DNA from: JAWXCE01 sp034440495 | GTDB lineage: Bacteria > Pseudomonadota > Alphaproteobacteria > Rhizobiales > Rhodomicrobiaceae | DNA length: 46,402 nucleotides | Assembly: GCA_034440495.1 (NCBI GenBank) | Contig: JAWXCE010000078.1 | Coordinates: 1 to 46,402 of the forward strand | Reading direction: 5' to 3' | Shown here: in pieces, positions 9,416 to 17,080 of the stretch | Layout: each line of letters starts with the position of its first letter | How positions within the stretch are numbered: the stretch's first letter is position 1 | Position numbers and translations under genes: made by a program | Notes under the pieces: model-generated | The model's input: the letters and a program-made list of their open reading frames with translations, nothing else | Databases searched by the model: none | Told to the model about the DNA's origin: nothing

Positions 9416-9452
9416 ATGCCTATCTAGGCATGCTGTTCGTTATACAGAACAG
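9416..9452. promoter_or_regulatory. Two adjacent palindromes, candidate operator
   Basis: In the divergent gap between ferredoxin and the XRE-cupin gene. The first is ATGCCTATCTAGGCAT (9416-9431), a 7-2-7 perfect palindrome; the second is CTGTTC-N8-GAACAG (9433-9452), one base further. The second lies 27 bases before the regulator start and is well placed for autoregulation and for control of the sulfur operon. Binding is inferred from position and symmetry only. Confidence 0.5.
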
Positions 9453-9479
9453 TGCAGAATGTGAGGATTGGGCTTAAGA

Positions 9480-10112
9480 ATGTCAATAAAAAAACCGTTG
9501 AGCGAGGGAGAGCCTCTGGACGTGTCGGAAAAATTAGGCAAGACGATCAAACGGCTGCGTAATGCTTACAACTATTCGCTCGGCGACCTTTCCGAGCAGT
9601 CCGGCGTCGCCAAGTCCATCATATCGCAAATCGAAAAAAACGAGACCAACCCAACGCTGTCCACCCTGTTCAAGCTTTCCCGCGCGCTAAACTCCCCGAT
9701 CGAGGATATGCTGAAAGGAGATGACAGCCCCGCACTTGTTGAGAAGCTGGGGCCGTCTGGCACGCCGCTGCTCGTCAGCGATGACGGCAAATGCCGACTG
9801 CGAATCGTCGGCTGGATCAAGGTCATCGAGCTGGTGCAAACATATTATTTCGAGGCTGACGAAGGCGGTGTGCTGGATAGCGATCCGCATCCGGCGGGCT
9901 CGGTTGAAAATCTCACGATTTTGCAGGGGCAGGTGGAGGTCGCGGTAGGCGAGGAAAAATTTACGCTCAACGTCGGCGAAACCGCGCGTTATCGGGCAGA
10001 CAGGCCGCACCGCATTGTTAACACCGGCGCGGGTAAAGCGTCCGCCATCATGGTCAATCTGCTTGGGCCAGTGGCGGCGGCGGGGCAGTCCCTGCGCATG
10101 TCCGGCGATTGA
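9480..10112 (+). CDS. XRE-family regulator with cupin domain (SutR/PuuR-like)
   Basis: 210 residues from ATG 9480. The N-terminal helix-turn-helix is at about 16-70: LGKTIKRLRNAYNYSLGDLSEQSGVAKSIISQIEKNETNPTLSTL in outline, a classic Cro/C1 fold with recognition helix VAKSIISQIEK. The C-terminal cupin barrel (about 125-200) has EADEGGVLDSDPHPAGSVENLTILQG and the paired GE-x-x-RYRADRPHRIVN element, which may bind a small ligand or metal. In E. coli, SutR of this architecture controls sulfur-use genes. Its place facing a sulfite reductase operon supports that role here. A TTG four codons upstream is in frame, but the ATG is the better start. Confidence 0.82.
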   Translation: MSIKKPLSEGEPLDVSEKLGKTIKRLRNAYNYSLGDLSEQSGVAKSIISQIEKNETNPTLSTLFKLSRALNSPIEDMLKGDDSPALVEKLGPSGTPLLVSDDGKCRLRIVGWIKVIELVQTYYFEADEGGVLDSDPHPAGSVENLTILQGQVEVAVGEEKFTLNVGETARYRADRPHRIVNTGAGKASAIMVNLLGPVAAAGQSLRMSGD

Positions 10113-10125
10113 CACGCTTGCAGCC

Positions 10126-10587
10126 TCATGCGCGAGCGGACGCATCGGCTTCGATGCGTGCGACCATGGACGCCAAGCCGTTTGATCGTTGCGGCGTCAG
10201 ATGGTCTTTCAATCCAAGCTTGGTAAACGTCTCTTGCGCGTTCAACGCCAGAATGTCCTGTGGCTTCCGCTTTGAATACAATGCGATAATTATAGCAATA
10301 AGGCCGCGAACGATGTGAGCGTCGCTATCGCCACGGAATTTCAATCCGGGGCCGCTAGTTTCGCCCGGTTCAGTCACCAGCCACACCTGGCTGGCGCAGC
10401 CGCGTACCTTATTCGTCTCGGTGCGCTCATCTGGCGCAAGCGGCTCCAGTGTCTTGCCAAGCTCGATCAGATAGCGGTAACGGTCTTCCCAATCATCGAT
10501 AAACTCAAAGTTTTCGATGATCGTTTCAATGGAGTTTGCGCTGGCGTTTGACACTTGTCCCCGCTTTGGGTCTGGCTTTCCTGTCAT
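10126..10587 (-). CDS. sufE: SufE family sulfur acceptor protein
   Basis: 153 residues from ATG 10587. Features match SufE/CsdE: FEFIDDWEDRYRYLIELGKTLEPL (about 27-50), then TNKVRGCASQVWL with the sulfur-accepting Cys64, and a long C-terminal helical half with ALYSKRKPQDILALNAQ and the closing FTKLGLKDHLTPQRSNGLASM signature, in outline. SufE takes persulfide sulfur from the desulfurase SufS and passes it to the SufBCD scaffold for Fe-S assembly. The other suf genes are not in this window. The reading frame stays open upstream to 10686, but that extension overlaps the divergent phosphoesterase gene and shows no SufE homology. Convergent with the regulator gene. Confidence 0.92.
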   Translation of the reverse strand: MTGKPDPKRGQVSNASANSIETIIENFEFIDDWEDRYRYLIELGKTLEPLAPDERTETNKVRGCASQVWLVTEPGETSGPGLKFRGDSDAHIVRGLIAIIIALYSKRKPQDILALNAQETFTKLGLKDHLTPQRSNGLASMVARIEADASARA

Positions 10588-10647
10588 AATCTTGAAATAA
10601 GGATACCGTTTATGGTTTAAAAGGCGGGCCGACGCTAGAGGGACATC

Positions 10648-11460
10648 GTGGAGCTGCCAATCGATACGCATACGGAAAGAAGGCAATACCGGACGTTATT
10701 TTTATCCGATATTCATCTTGGCACCAAGGCCTGCCAAGCGGAACACCTTCTTGAGTTTCTAAAATACTACGATGCGGATACCATATTCCTGGTCGGGGAT
10801 GTGATAGATTTCTGGCGAATCAAGGCCAGCCCGTACTGGCCGCAGTCGCATAACGATGTAATCCAGAAGCTGCTGCGCAAGGTGCGCAAAGGCTCGCGCA
10901 TCATTTATATCCCCGGAAATCATGACGAGGATCTGCGCGCCTACTGCGGGCAGCATTTTGGCGGTATCGAGTTCAAGCTTCAGGACATGCACATTGCGGC
11001 TGATGGCCGCAAATTCCTGATAATGCATGGCGACGAGTTCGACGTGGTCATCCGCTATGTGAAGTGGCTGGCCTTCCTCGGCGACTGGGCCTACGTAATG
11101 GCGCTTGGTTTGAACACGACTTTTAATAAAATGCGGCGGCAGTTCGGTCTTCCCTACTGGTCGCTCTCGGCCTATCTCAAATACAAGGTGAAAAAAGCGG
11201 TCAACTTTATCGGCGATTTCGAGACCACGCTGGCGTCCGAAGCGCGGCGGCAGGAGGCGGATGGCGTTATCTGCGGGCATATCCACCACGCCGGCATGCG
11301 CGACATCAACGGCGTCACTTACATCAACACCGGCGACTGGGTTGAAAGCGTGACGGCTGCGGTGGAAAATCACGATGGCACATTCGAGATCATCCGGTGG
11401 AGCGAGATCATGCAGACCGTGGAGTCCGAAAAGCCGCTTCCAGATGCGGTGGCTGCCTGA
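10648..11460 (+). CDS. Metallophosphoesterase, UDP-2,3-diacylglucosamine diphosphatase-like
   Basis: 270 residues, GTG start (10648) with AGAGGG upstream. All five calcineurin-fold blocks are visible: Asp21 and His23 (SDIHLG), Asp51 (GDVIDFW), GNHDE at 90-94, HGDEFD near 132, and GHIHHAG near 210, which together bind two metals. The insert with LGLNTTFNKMRRQFGLPYWSLSAYLK is characteristic of the LpxH-like branch found widely in Alphaproteobacteria. Hydrolysis of UDP-diacylglucosamine in lipid A synthesis is the closest named activity, but these longer proteins usually occur beside LpxI in the same genomes, so the true substrate is open. The stop codon touches the start of the glycosyltransferase gene, hence one operon. 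Confidence 0.82.
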   Translation: MELPIDTHTERRQYRTLFLSDIHLGTKACQAEHLLEFLKYYDADTIFLVGDVIDFWRIKASPYWPQSHNDVIQKLLRKVRKGSRIIYIPGNHDEDLRAYCGQHFGGIEFKLQDMHIAADGRKFLIMHGDEFDVVIRYVKWLAFLGDWAYVMALGLNTTFNKMRRQFGLPYWSLSAYLKYKVKKAVNFIGDFETTLASEARRQEADGVICGHIHHAGMRDINGVTYINTGDWVESVTAAVENHDGTFEIIRWSEIMQTVESEKPLPDAVAA

Positions 11461-12510
11461 ATGCGCATTCTCATCGCGACGGACGCATGGCGCCCGCAAG
11501 TCAACGGCGTCGTTCGCACCTATGAAAAAGTAGCGGCTGAAATCGAGGCTATGGGACACGACCTTAGCTTCCTAACCGCAGACGGGTTCCGAACGCTGCC
11601 TTTGCCTAGCTATCCGGAAATCCGTCTTGCCTTCATCCAGCCCCGTCATGTCCGCCACAGGGTTGAGGAATTCCAGCCAGACCATGTGCATGTCGCGACC
11701 GAAGGGCCAATTGGCCTTGCCGCGCGTCGCTGGTGTCAGCTTAACAAGCACTCATTCACAACGAGTTATCATACCCGGTTCCCGGAATATCTGTCGGCCC
11801 GCGCGCCGATCCCGCTGTCATGGGGTTACGCTTTCGAGCGCTGGTTTCACAACTCTGCATCGGGCGTGATGGTCGCCACCCAATCGTTGATGGACGATCT
11901 GGCAAAGCGCGGCGTGCGGCGGCTTATGCCCTGGTCGCGCGGGGTGGACACCAAACTTTTTTATCCGCGTGGAGAGAGGCTCTTCGGCCCCGGCCCAGTC
12001 TTTCTGTATGTTGGTCGCTTGTCCGTTGAGAAAAATATCGAAGCGTTTCTCAAGCTCGATCTCCCTGGCCAAAAGGTCGTGGTCGGCGGCGGCCCGCAAC
12101 TCGATGCGCTCAAAGCCGCTTACCCCACGACGGTTTTCACCGGGCCGAAATTTGGGGAAGACCTGGCGCGAGCTTATTCCGCCGCCGACGTTTTCGTGTT
12201 TCCCAGCAAAACCGACACCTATGGCATCGTTATTCTGGAGGCGATGGCCTGCGGCTTGCCAGTCGCCGCTTACCCCGTGATGGGGCCAGTCGATATTGTT
12301 GAAAACGGAGTGACCGGCTTTCTTAATGATGACCTGCGCGCCGCCGCTCTCGCCGCCCTCGATATCGGTGAAGCGGGGTGTTTGAATTACGCGCAGGCCC
12401 ATAGCTGGCGCCGCTCGGCCGACCAGTTTCTGGATAATGTCGTGAATGCCCACGCACACGAACCGAATTTTATCAAGCTGCGTTTGCGGACGCGCAGGGC
12501 AGCGGCATGA
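11461..12510 (+). CDS. GT4 family glycosyltransferase (GDP-mannose-dependent type)
   Basis: 349 residues, GT-B fold. The N-terminal domain begins MRILIATDAWRPQVNGVVRTYEKVAAE, the acceptor-side glycine-rich loop with the NGV-x-R-T motif of MgtA/PimB-type enzymes. The C-terminal nucleotide-sugar domain has VGRLSVEKNIEAFL, then SKTDTYGIVILEAMACGLPVAAYPVMGPVDIV, the E-x7-E retaining-transferase motif. Enzymes of this group add mannose or glucuronate to diacylglycerol or phosphatidylinositol. Its donor here is unproven. It directly follows the phosphoesterase gene (TGA then ATG), a pair often seen together in this order, which suggests that both act on one membrane glycolipid. Confidence 0.82.
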   Translation: MRILIATDAWRPQVNGVVRTYEKVAAEIEAMGHDLSFLTADGFRTLPLPSYPEIRLAFIQPRHVRHRVEEFQPDHVHVATEGPIGLAARRWCQLNKHSFTTSYHTRFPEYLSARAPIPLSWGYAFERWFHNSASGVMVATQSLMDDLAKRGVRRLMPWSRGVDTKLFYPRGERLFGPGPVFLYVGRLSVEKNIEAFLKLDLPGQKVVVGGGPQLDALKAAYPTTVFTGPKFGEDLARAYSAADVFVFPSKTDTYGIVILEAMACGLPVAAYPVMGPVDIVENGVTGFLNDDLRAAALAALDIGEAGCLNYAQAHSWRRSADQFLDNVVNAHAHEPNFIKLRLRTRRAAA

Positions 12511-12611
12511 AGAAGCCACACATCCTAAGGGTGTGATCGCTATGATCGCTTCGGGTAATAATGCTACCCTGAACTTTCCGGCAAGTTCATTGCCATCCAT
12601 TCATGAACGCT

Positions 12612-12645
12612 GAAAAGGCGGCGGGAATACTCTCCACGCCGCCTC
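12612..12645 (-). terminator. Rho-independent terminator of the secreted protein gene
   Basis: On the minus strand AGGCGGCG (12644-12637), a 13-base loop, then CGCCGCCT (12623-12616) is an eight-pair GC stem ending in TTTT. It lies about 12 bases after the stop of the leftward gene at 12656-13264. The glycosyltransferase gene converges from the other side, and the stem may stop that transcript too. Confidence 0.7.
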
Positions 12646-12655
12646 ATTGTTCTGA

Positions 12656-13264
12656 TTACTTCGCTTCAGCGAGCGCCTTCGGGCACTTCTTGGTGATGAA
12701 CTTGTTGATGTCTTTCAGGATATCCTTGTGGAAAATCCCGAAATTCTCCTCCATCTTCGCCGCTGTCCAGATCACCGCTTTGATCGCCGAGGCTGCTTCA
12801 ATGTCGGTCACGCCTAACGATGCTTCGATGGCCTCGCCGCCCTTGAATTTTACCACCGGCCCAATCGCAAGGTTAATCGGATATTTGGTGCCGCCCTGAT
12901 CGACGTCGCAGGTGACTTTCTGTGGCGGGACTGTGAGGGTGTAATCAGCGTCGGTAACAGCGCTTACGATATTTGCGCGCGCGACCTTGACGCTCACGCT
13001 GCATTTCGCGTCGCCCAATCCCCATGACAGCTTCTTTTCTTCAGCTTCTTTGGAGATGTCTTCCTTTGCCCAGGTTTTGGAAAGGTCACAGCCAAAATCG
13101 GCTCCATCTTTCTTTTTTTCGGTAATGATCTTGCAGATATCGATTTCGCACTTCTTCAGGCGTTCTTTCTCCGTTAGCTCCTGAGCAGAAACTGCCCCAA
13201 ACAGGGTTGCGGAGAGTGCGAATGCGGCAAGCGCAACGTTGATGCGCGCGGAAACTCGTGACAT
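12656..13264 (-). CDS. Secreted hypothetical protein, 202 aa
   Basis: I do not recognise a domain. From ATG 13264, preceded by GAGGGA, the protein has a clean signal peptide: RVSARINVALAAFALSATLF then GAVSA-QE with cleavage after residue ~27. The mature part is about 175 residues with six cysteines (CEIDIC, FGCD, AKCS, VTCD, KKCP), suited to disulfides in the periplasm. A second half with YPINLAIGPVVKFKGGEAIEASLGVTD in outline is beta/alpha-rich. No membrane segment follows. Downstream terminator shows it is a single-gene unit. The pattern of a charged, Lys-rich front and regular Cys suggests a periplasmic protein conserved in the order, but that is inference. Confidence 0.75.
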   Translation of the reverse strand: MSRVSARINVALAAFALSATLFGAVSAQELTEKERLKKCEIDICKIITEKKKDGADFGCDLSKTWAKEDISKEAEEKKLSWGLGDAKCSVSVKVARANIVSAVTDADYTLTVPPQKVTCDVDQGGTKYPINLAIGPVVKFKGGEAIEASLGVTDIEAASAIKAVIWTAAKMEENFGIFHKDILKDINKFITKKCPKALAEAK

Positions 13265-13433
13265 GTGTCGTCCCTCATGAGAAACAAAATGAAGTTGGAA
13301 GGCAGGTCGCCGGATAGCTCGTTCATACAAGGCTCTTCTAACACCTGCGTGAAGCAGTTCAAGGCTTGGCCTGTGGATGAAAATATGTAAATTTACGGCG
13401 AACGAACGGCGGCGGCCTAACAGGGAGACATTT

Positions 13434-13577
13434 ATGAGCGTCGATATGGAAGGCGGTAATCCGCACATGGATTACGAGGGTCACAAAGGCACCTATGCAT
13501 TTTTCGGAAAGCTGGTTAAAATCGGTTCAGCGGTGGTTATCGCCATTCTGGTTGGCTTGTATATTTTCCTCGTTTAA
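13434..13577 (+). CDS. aa3-type cytochrome c oxidase subunit IV
   Basis: 47 residues: a short polar start, then HMDYEGHKGTYAFFGKLVKIG, which is the signature of the bacterial aa3 COX subunit IV family, and one membrane helix (about 32-46). GGGAGACATTT before the ATG is a good ribosome site. The peptide packs against the three-subunit core of cytochrome c oxidase in structures from Paracoccus and Rhodobacter and is not needed for turnover. The core oxidase genes are not here; a lone copy in front of pntAA is common in Alphaproteobacteria, so it probably shares the transhydrogenase transcript, which begins 59 bases later. Confidence 0.88.
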   Translation: MSVDMEGGNPHMDYEGHKGTYAFFGKLVKIGSAVVIAILVGLYIFLV

Positions 13578-13636
13578 GTGTGCGTCGCCTACTCCAGATT
13601 GCTGTGTAGTTTCCCCAACCTTTTAAAGGGCTGTCG

Positions 13637-14776
13637 ATGGCCATCATTGGTGTCGTATCCGAGCAGGCTGGCGAGGCGCGGGTGGCGTTGTCGCCCGAGA
13701 CGGTGAAAAAGTTTGTAGGCCTCGGCTTTCAGATAAAAGTGGCGGCGGGCGCTGGCGCTGGCTCGCATTTCTCCGACGCGGCGTTTCGCGAGAACGGCGC
13801 GGAGATCGTCGCATCCACTGCGGCGGCGCTTGAGAGCGCGGATATTGTGCTGAAAGTTAGCCGTCCATCCGCCGAAGAGCTGGGCATGTTGAAATCCGGC
13901 GCGATGGTGGCCGCTGTGCTCAACCCGTATGACGACCGGCCGGGGTTGGAAGCGCTTGCGAAAACTGGCGCTATCGCCTTCGCTATGGAATTCATGCCGC
14001 GCATCAGCCGCGCGCAGTCCATGGACGTGCTGTCGAGCCAGGCCAACCTCGGCGGCTATAAAGCCGTGATCGACGCGGCGGCAGCATTCGAGCGCGCCAT
14101 GCCGATGATGATGACGGCGGCGGGCACGGTGCCTGCTGCTCGCGTGTTCGTGATGGGCGTGGGCGTTGCGGGGCTGCAAGCCATCGCCACGGCGCGGCGG
14201 CTGCAGTCGGTCGTGACGGCGACGGACGTGCGCCCGGCGGTAAAGGAGCAGGTGAAATCGCTTGGCGCCAAGTTCATCGCGGTTGAAGACGAGGAATTCG
14301 CGCAGGCCGAGACGGCGGCAGGCTACGCTAAACCGATGTCAGAAGGATATCAGAAGAAGCAGGCCGAATTGGTGGCGAGCCACATCGCTGCGCAGGACAT
14401 CGTCATCACCACGGCGCTCATTCCGGGCCGTCCGGCGCCGCGCCTTGTCACCCGCGCCATGGTGGAGAGCATGAAGCCCGGGTCGATCATCGTCGATCTG
14501 GCGGCGGAGCGCGGCGGGAACTGCGAACTGACCAGAGCGGGCGAGATCGTCGAGCACAACGGCGTGCGTGTCATGGGGCTGCTGAACCTGCCGGGCCGCG
14601 TGCCGGGCAACGCCTCCAGCCTTTACGCCCGCAACCTGTTCGCCTTCATCGAGACGCTGTGGGACAAGAAAACCAAAACCATCGCCATCAATTGGGACGA
14701 CGAGATCGTCAAAGGCACGCTCATCGCCCGCGACGGCCAGATCGTCCACCCCAGCCTGACGGGAGCCAAAGCATGA
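13637..14776 (+). CDS. pntAA: Proton-translocating NAD(P) transhydrogenase, subunit alpha part 1
   Basis: 379 residues, the soluble NAD(H)-binding domain I. IIGVVSEQAGEARVALSPETVKKFVGLGF opens as in Rhodospirillum PntAA. The Rossmann fingerprint AARVFVMGVGVAGLQAIATARRL (about 155-177) is followed by ATDVRPAVKEQVKSLGAKF with the NAD-ribose acidic residue, and by ITTALIPGRPAPRLVTRAMVESMKPGSIIVDLAAERGGNCE, the substrate-transfer loop, in outline. It passes hydride from NADH to NADP+ across the PntAB/PntB membrane part, driven by proton flow. AAAGGG precedes the ATG. Its TGA overlaps the ATG of the next gene (ATGA), so they are translationally coupled. Confidence 0.95.
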   Translation: MAIIGVVSEQAGEARVALSPETVKKFVGLGFQIKVAAGAGAGSHFSDAAFRENGAEIVASTAAALESADIVLKVSRPSAEELGMLKSGAMVAAVLNPYDDRPGLEALAKTGAIAFAMEFMPRISRAQSMDVLSSQANLGGYKAVIDAAAAFERAMPMMMTAAGTVPAARVFVMGVGVAGLQAIATARRLQSVVTATDVRPAVKEQVKSLGAKFIAVEDEEFAQAETAAGYAKPMSEGYQKKQAELVASHIAAQDIVITTALIPGRPAPRLVTRAMVESMKPGSIIVDLAAERGGNCELTRAGEIVEHNGVRVMGLLNLPGRVPGNASSLYARNLFAFIETLWDKKTKTIAINWDDEIVKGTLIARDGQIVHPSLTGAKA

Positions 14777-15285
14777 TTTCCCCATCGTCATCCTCAGGCG
14801 AGCCACTCGCTCCTTTGTCATCCTCGGGCGAGCGCATCGAGACCCGGGGATCTAGCCTTTCGTGCGCGGCTCTGGATGGCCGGGTCATGCCCGGCCATGA
14901 CGGGGGGTGGTGGCGGCATGGCGCGCGGACGGCAGTTATAGCGGCGGCGGCTATCCTCGCGCCCACGGCGGCATTTGCGGCGGGCGGGGCGGAGATCGAT
15001 CCGTTCGTCTACCGCTTTTCGATGTTCATCATGGCGGTGTTCGTCGGCTATTACGTGGTGTGGAGCGTCACGCCCGCGCTGCACACGCCGCTGATGTCCG
15101 TCACCAACGCGATTTCGTCGGTCATCGTGGTCGGCGCGCTGCTGGCGGTCGGCATCGACGGGGTGGGCGGCGAGGCGAAAACCTTCGGCTTCCTCGCGCT
15201 TGTTATGGCCGCGGTGAACATCTTCGGCGGCTTCCTCGTCACCTCGCGCATGCTGGCAATGTATAAGAAGAAAGAGAAGAAGTAG
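14773..15285 (+). CDS. pntAB: NAD(P) transhydrogenase, subunit alpha part 2, with repeat-derived N-terminus
   Basis: 170 residues from ATG 14773. The conserved part begins only at about residue 73: DPFVYRFSMFIMAVFVGYYVVW, then TPALHTPLMSVTNAISSVIVVGALLA, and a third helix with NIFGGFLVTSRMLAMY; this is the membrane domain dII part encoded by PntAB. Residues ~5-44 are read from a copy of the dispersed palindrome (14787-14903). Residues ~48-68 (ARTAVIAAAAILAPTAAFA) look like a signal-peptide core. The ATG at 14773 overlaps the pntAA stop and has GGGAGC upstream; another start at 14887, at the far end of the repeat, would give 132 residues. Which is used cannot be told from sequence. Confidence 0.85.
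   Translation: MISPSSSSGEPLAPLSSSGERIETRGSSLSCAALDGRVMPGHDGGWWRHGARTAVIAAAAILAPTAAFAAGGAEIDPFVYRFSMFIMAVFVGYYVVWSVTPALHTPLMSVTNAISSVIVVGALLAVGIDGVGGEAKTFGFLALVMAAVNIFGGFLVTSRMLAMYKKKEKK
14787..14903. repeat. Dispersed palindromic element inside pntAB
   Basis: A partial left arm (GTCATCCTCAGGCGAGCC) is followed by a fuller copy beginning GTCATCCTCGGGCGAGCG and ending CATGCCCGGCCATGACGG, with GGGGATCTAG and CTGGATGGCC inside, the same order of arms as at 2602-2682 and 15317-15405. It stays open in the pntAB frame and has no stop codon, so it can be translated as a Ser/Gly/Glu-rich leader. Confidence 0.75.
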
Positions 15286-15316
15286 TGTTTCGGGCGATAT
15301 TCACACCCCCGCAACC

Positions 15317-15405
15317 GTCATCCTCGCGCTTGACGCGGGGATCCAGGCTCCAAGCGAGTGTTGCATTTTGTGGCATGGATTGCCGGGTCAAGCCCGGCAA
15401 TGACG
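15317..15405. repeat. Dispersed palindromic element, between pntAB and pntB
   Basis: Starts GTCATCCTCGCGCTTGACGC, then GGGGATCCAGGC; ends GCATGGATTGCCGGGTC with CAAGCCCGGCAATGACG. The two ends are near mirror images. It separates two genes that are normally adjacent in the operon, and it is transcribed with them. Its outer ATG gives a false early start for pntB. Confidence 0.78.
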
Positions 15406-15441
15406 AACGTGAGTTCTTCTCAATTTTCGCAAGGGAATTTC

Positions 15442-16842
15442 ATGATGTCGGCTGATCTGGTGGCGCTGCTTTATCTGGTCTCGGGGGTGCTGTTTATTCT
15501 GGCGCTGCGCGGGCTGTCCTCGCCCGAGACGGCGCGGCAGGGGAATATTTACGGCATGGCGGGCATGGGCTTGGCCATCCTCACCACGCTCGCGGTCGCC
15601 GCGCCGCGCGACGCATCCTCGCTCGCGCTCATCGTCGGCGGCATCGCCATCGGCGGCGGCGTGGGCGCGATCACCGCCAAACGCATCGCCATGACAGCCA
15701 TGCCGCAGCTCGTCGCCGCGTTCCACAGCCTCGTTGGCCTCGCCGCCGTGTTCGTGGCCGCCGCCGCGCTCTATGCGCCGCAAGCCTTCCAGATCGCCGA
15801 CGCCAGCGGCGAGATCGCGGGCGCGACGCTCGTCGAAATGGCGCTCGGCGTCGCCATCGGCGCCATCACGTTCTCCGGCTCGATCATCGCATTCGCCAAG
15901 CTGAACGGTAACATGTCCGGCTCGCCGATCATGCTGCCATCGCGCCACCTCATCAACATTGCGCTCGCCATTGGCCTTGTCGTGCTCATCGTGCTGTTCG
16001 TGCAGACGCAATCCATCGCACTGTTCTGGGCCATCACGGTCGTCGCGCTCGTGCTCGGGGTGACCATCATTATCCCGATTGGCGGCGCTGACATGCCCGT
16101 GGTTGTGTCGATGCTGAACTCATATTCCGGCTGGGCGGCGGCGGGCATCGGCTTCACGCTCGGCAACTCGGCGCTCATCATTACCGGCGCGCTGGTCGGC
16201 TCGTCCGGCGCGATCCTGTCCTACATCATGTGCAAGGGCATGAACCGCTCGTTCATCTCGGTCATCCTCGGCGGCTTCGGTGGTGAAGTAGCGGCCGGCG
16301 CGAAAGGCGGCGAGCAACGGCCGGTGAAGCAAGGCTCGGCGGACGACGCGGCGTTCATGCTCAAAAACGCCTCGAAAGTGGTCATCGTGCCAGGTTACGG
16401 CATGGCGGTAGCGCAGGCGCAGCACTCCCTTCGCGAAATGGCGGATGCGCTGAAAAAAGCGGGCGTTGAGGTGACTTACGCGATCCACCCGGTCGCGGGC
16501 CGGATGCCCGGCCACATGAACGTGCTGCTCGCCGAGGCCAACGTTCCTTACGACGAGGTGTTCGAGCTGGAAGACATCAACTCCAGCTTCCCGCAGTCGG
16601 ATATCGCCTTTGTCATCGGCGCTAACGACGTAACAAATCCCGCCGCGAAGGACGATCCCACCTCACCAATCTACGGCATGCCCGTGTTGGAGGTCTGGAA
16701 CGCCAGCACCGTGATGTTCATCAAGCGCGGCATGTCGTCGGGCTATGCGGGCATCGACAACACGCTGTTCTACCGCGACAACACCATGATGCTGTTCGGC
16801 GACGCCAAAAAAATGACGGAAGAGATCGTTAAGTCGCTGTGA
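15442..16842 (+). CDS. pntB: NAD(P) transhydrogenase, subunit beta
   Basis: 466 residues from ATG 15442 (a second ATG follows at once). The N-terminal two-fifths form the remaining dII helices, with GGVGAITAKRIAMTAMPQLVAAFHSLVGLAAV holding the proton-channel His, and SGSIIAFAKLNGNMSGSP. The C-terminal soluble dIII binds NADP(H): VIVPGYGMAVAQAQHSLREM (Rossmann GYGMA), then HPVAGRMPGHMNVLLAEANVPYDEV and IGANDVTNPAAKDDPTSPIYGMPVLEVW, in outline; this is the textbook order. The frame is open upstream into the repeat, but the AAGGGAA ribosome site and family start both favour 15442. With pntAA and pntAB it makes NADPH at the expense of the proton gradient. Confidence 0.95.
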   Translation: MMSADLVALLYLVSGVLFILALRGLSSPETARQGNIYGMAGMGLAILTTLAVAAPRDASSLALIVGGIAIGGGVGAITAKRIAMTAMPQLVAAFHSLVGLAAVFVAAAALYAPQAFQIADASGEIAGATLVEMALGVAIGAITFSGSIIAFAKLNGNMSGSPIMLPSRHLINIALAIGLVVLIVLFVQTQSIALFWAITVVALVLGVTIIIPIGGADMPVVVSMLNSYSGWAAAGIGFTLGNSALIITGALVGSSGAILSYIMCKGMNRSFISVILGGFGGEVAAGAKGGEQRPVKQGSADDAAFMLKNASKVVIVPGYGMAVAQAQHSLREMADALKKAGVEVTYAIHPVAGRMPGHMNVLLAEANVPYDEVFELEDINSSFPQSDIAFVIGANDVTNPAAKDDPTSPIYGMPVLEVWNASTVMFIKRGMSSGYAGIDNTLFYRDNTMMLFGDAKKMTEEIVKSL

Positions 16843-16861
16843 GTTTCACGTTTGGAGGGCA

Positions 16862-17080
16862 ATGCGCATGCGTGGATTTCTAGTCACCCTGACGATTTTA
16901 TCGCTGCTCGCCACCGGCGGCATTTTCGCCTGGCGCACGCTCGCGCCAGGCGGCCCTGAGTCATTCAGCAGCTTACAGTCTGACCGCCCCGTTCGCGATG
17001 GTGTCCGCGAGTTTCGCGAACAACGTCGCGCGGACCGCCAGGAGCGTCGTCAGGCGTCCGCGCGTCAGGACGGGCCATGA
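16862..17080 (+). CDS. Small membrane-anchored protein, 72 aa, after pntB
   Basis: I do not recognise a family. An N-terminal hydrophobic segment at about 5-24 (FLVTLTILSLLATGGIFAW) is followed by a very polar, Arg/Glu/Gln-rich tail (VREFREQRRADRQERRQ) that is probably helical. The ribosome site TTGGAGGGC is excellent and lies 19 bases after the pntB stop, so the gene is almost certainly translated from the transhydrogenase message. It may stay as a one-pass anchor or have its signal removed; no clear cleavage site follows. A tail this basic and acidic could bind a partner protein or RNA, but that is speculation. Confidence 0.65.
   Translation: MRMRGFLVTLTILSLLATGGIFAWRTLAPGGPESFSSLQSDRPVRDGVREFREQRRADRQERRQASARQDGP

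Noticed and set aside
13637..14776. pntAA considered as alanine dehydrogenase
   Set aside because: The two families are related, but the pntAB and pntB genes directly downstream and the overlap settle it as transhydrogenase.
15358..15441. Earlier start for pntB
   Set aside because: The added residues are encoded by the palindrome; ribosome site and homology start at 15442.
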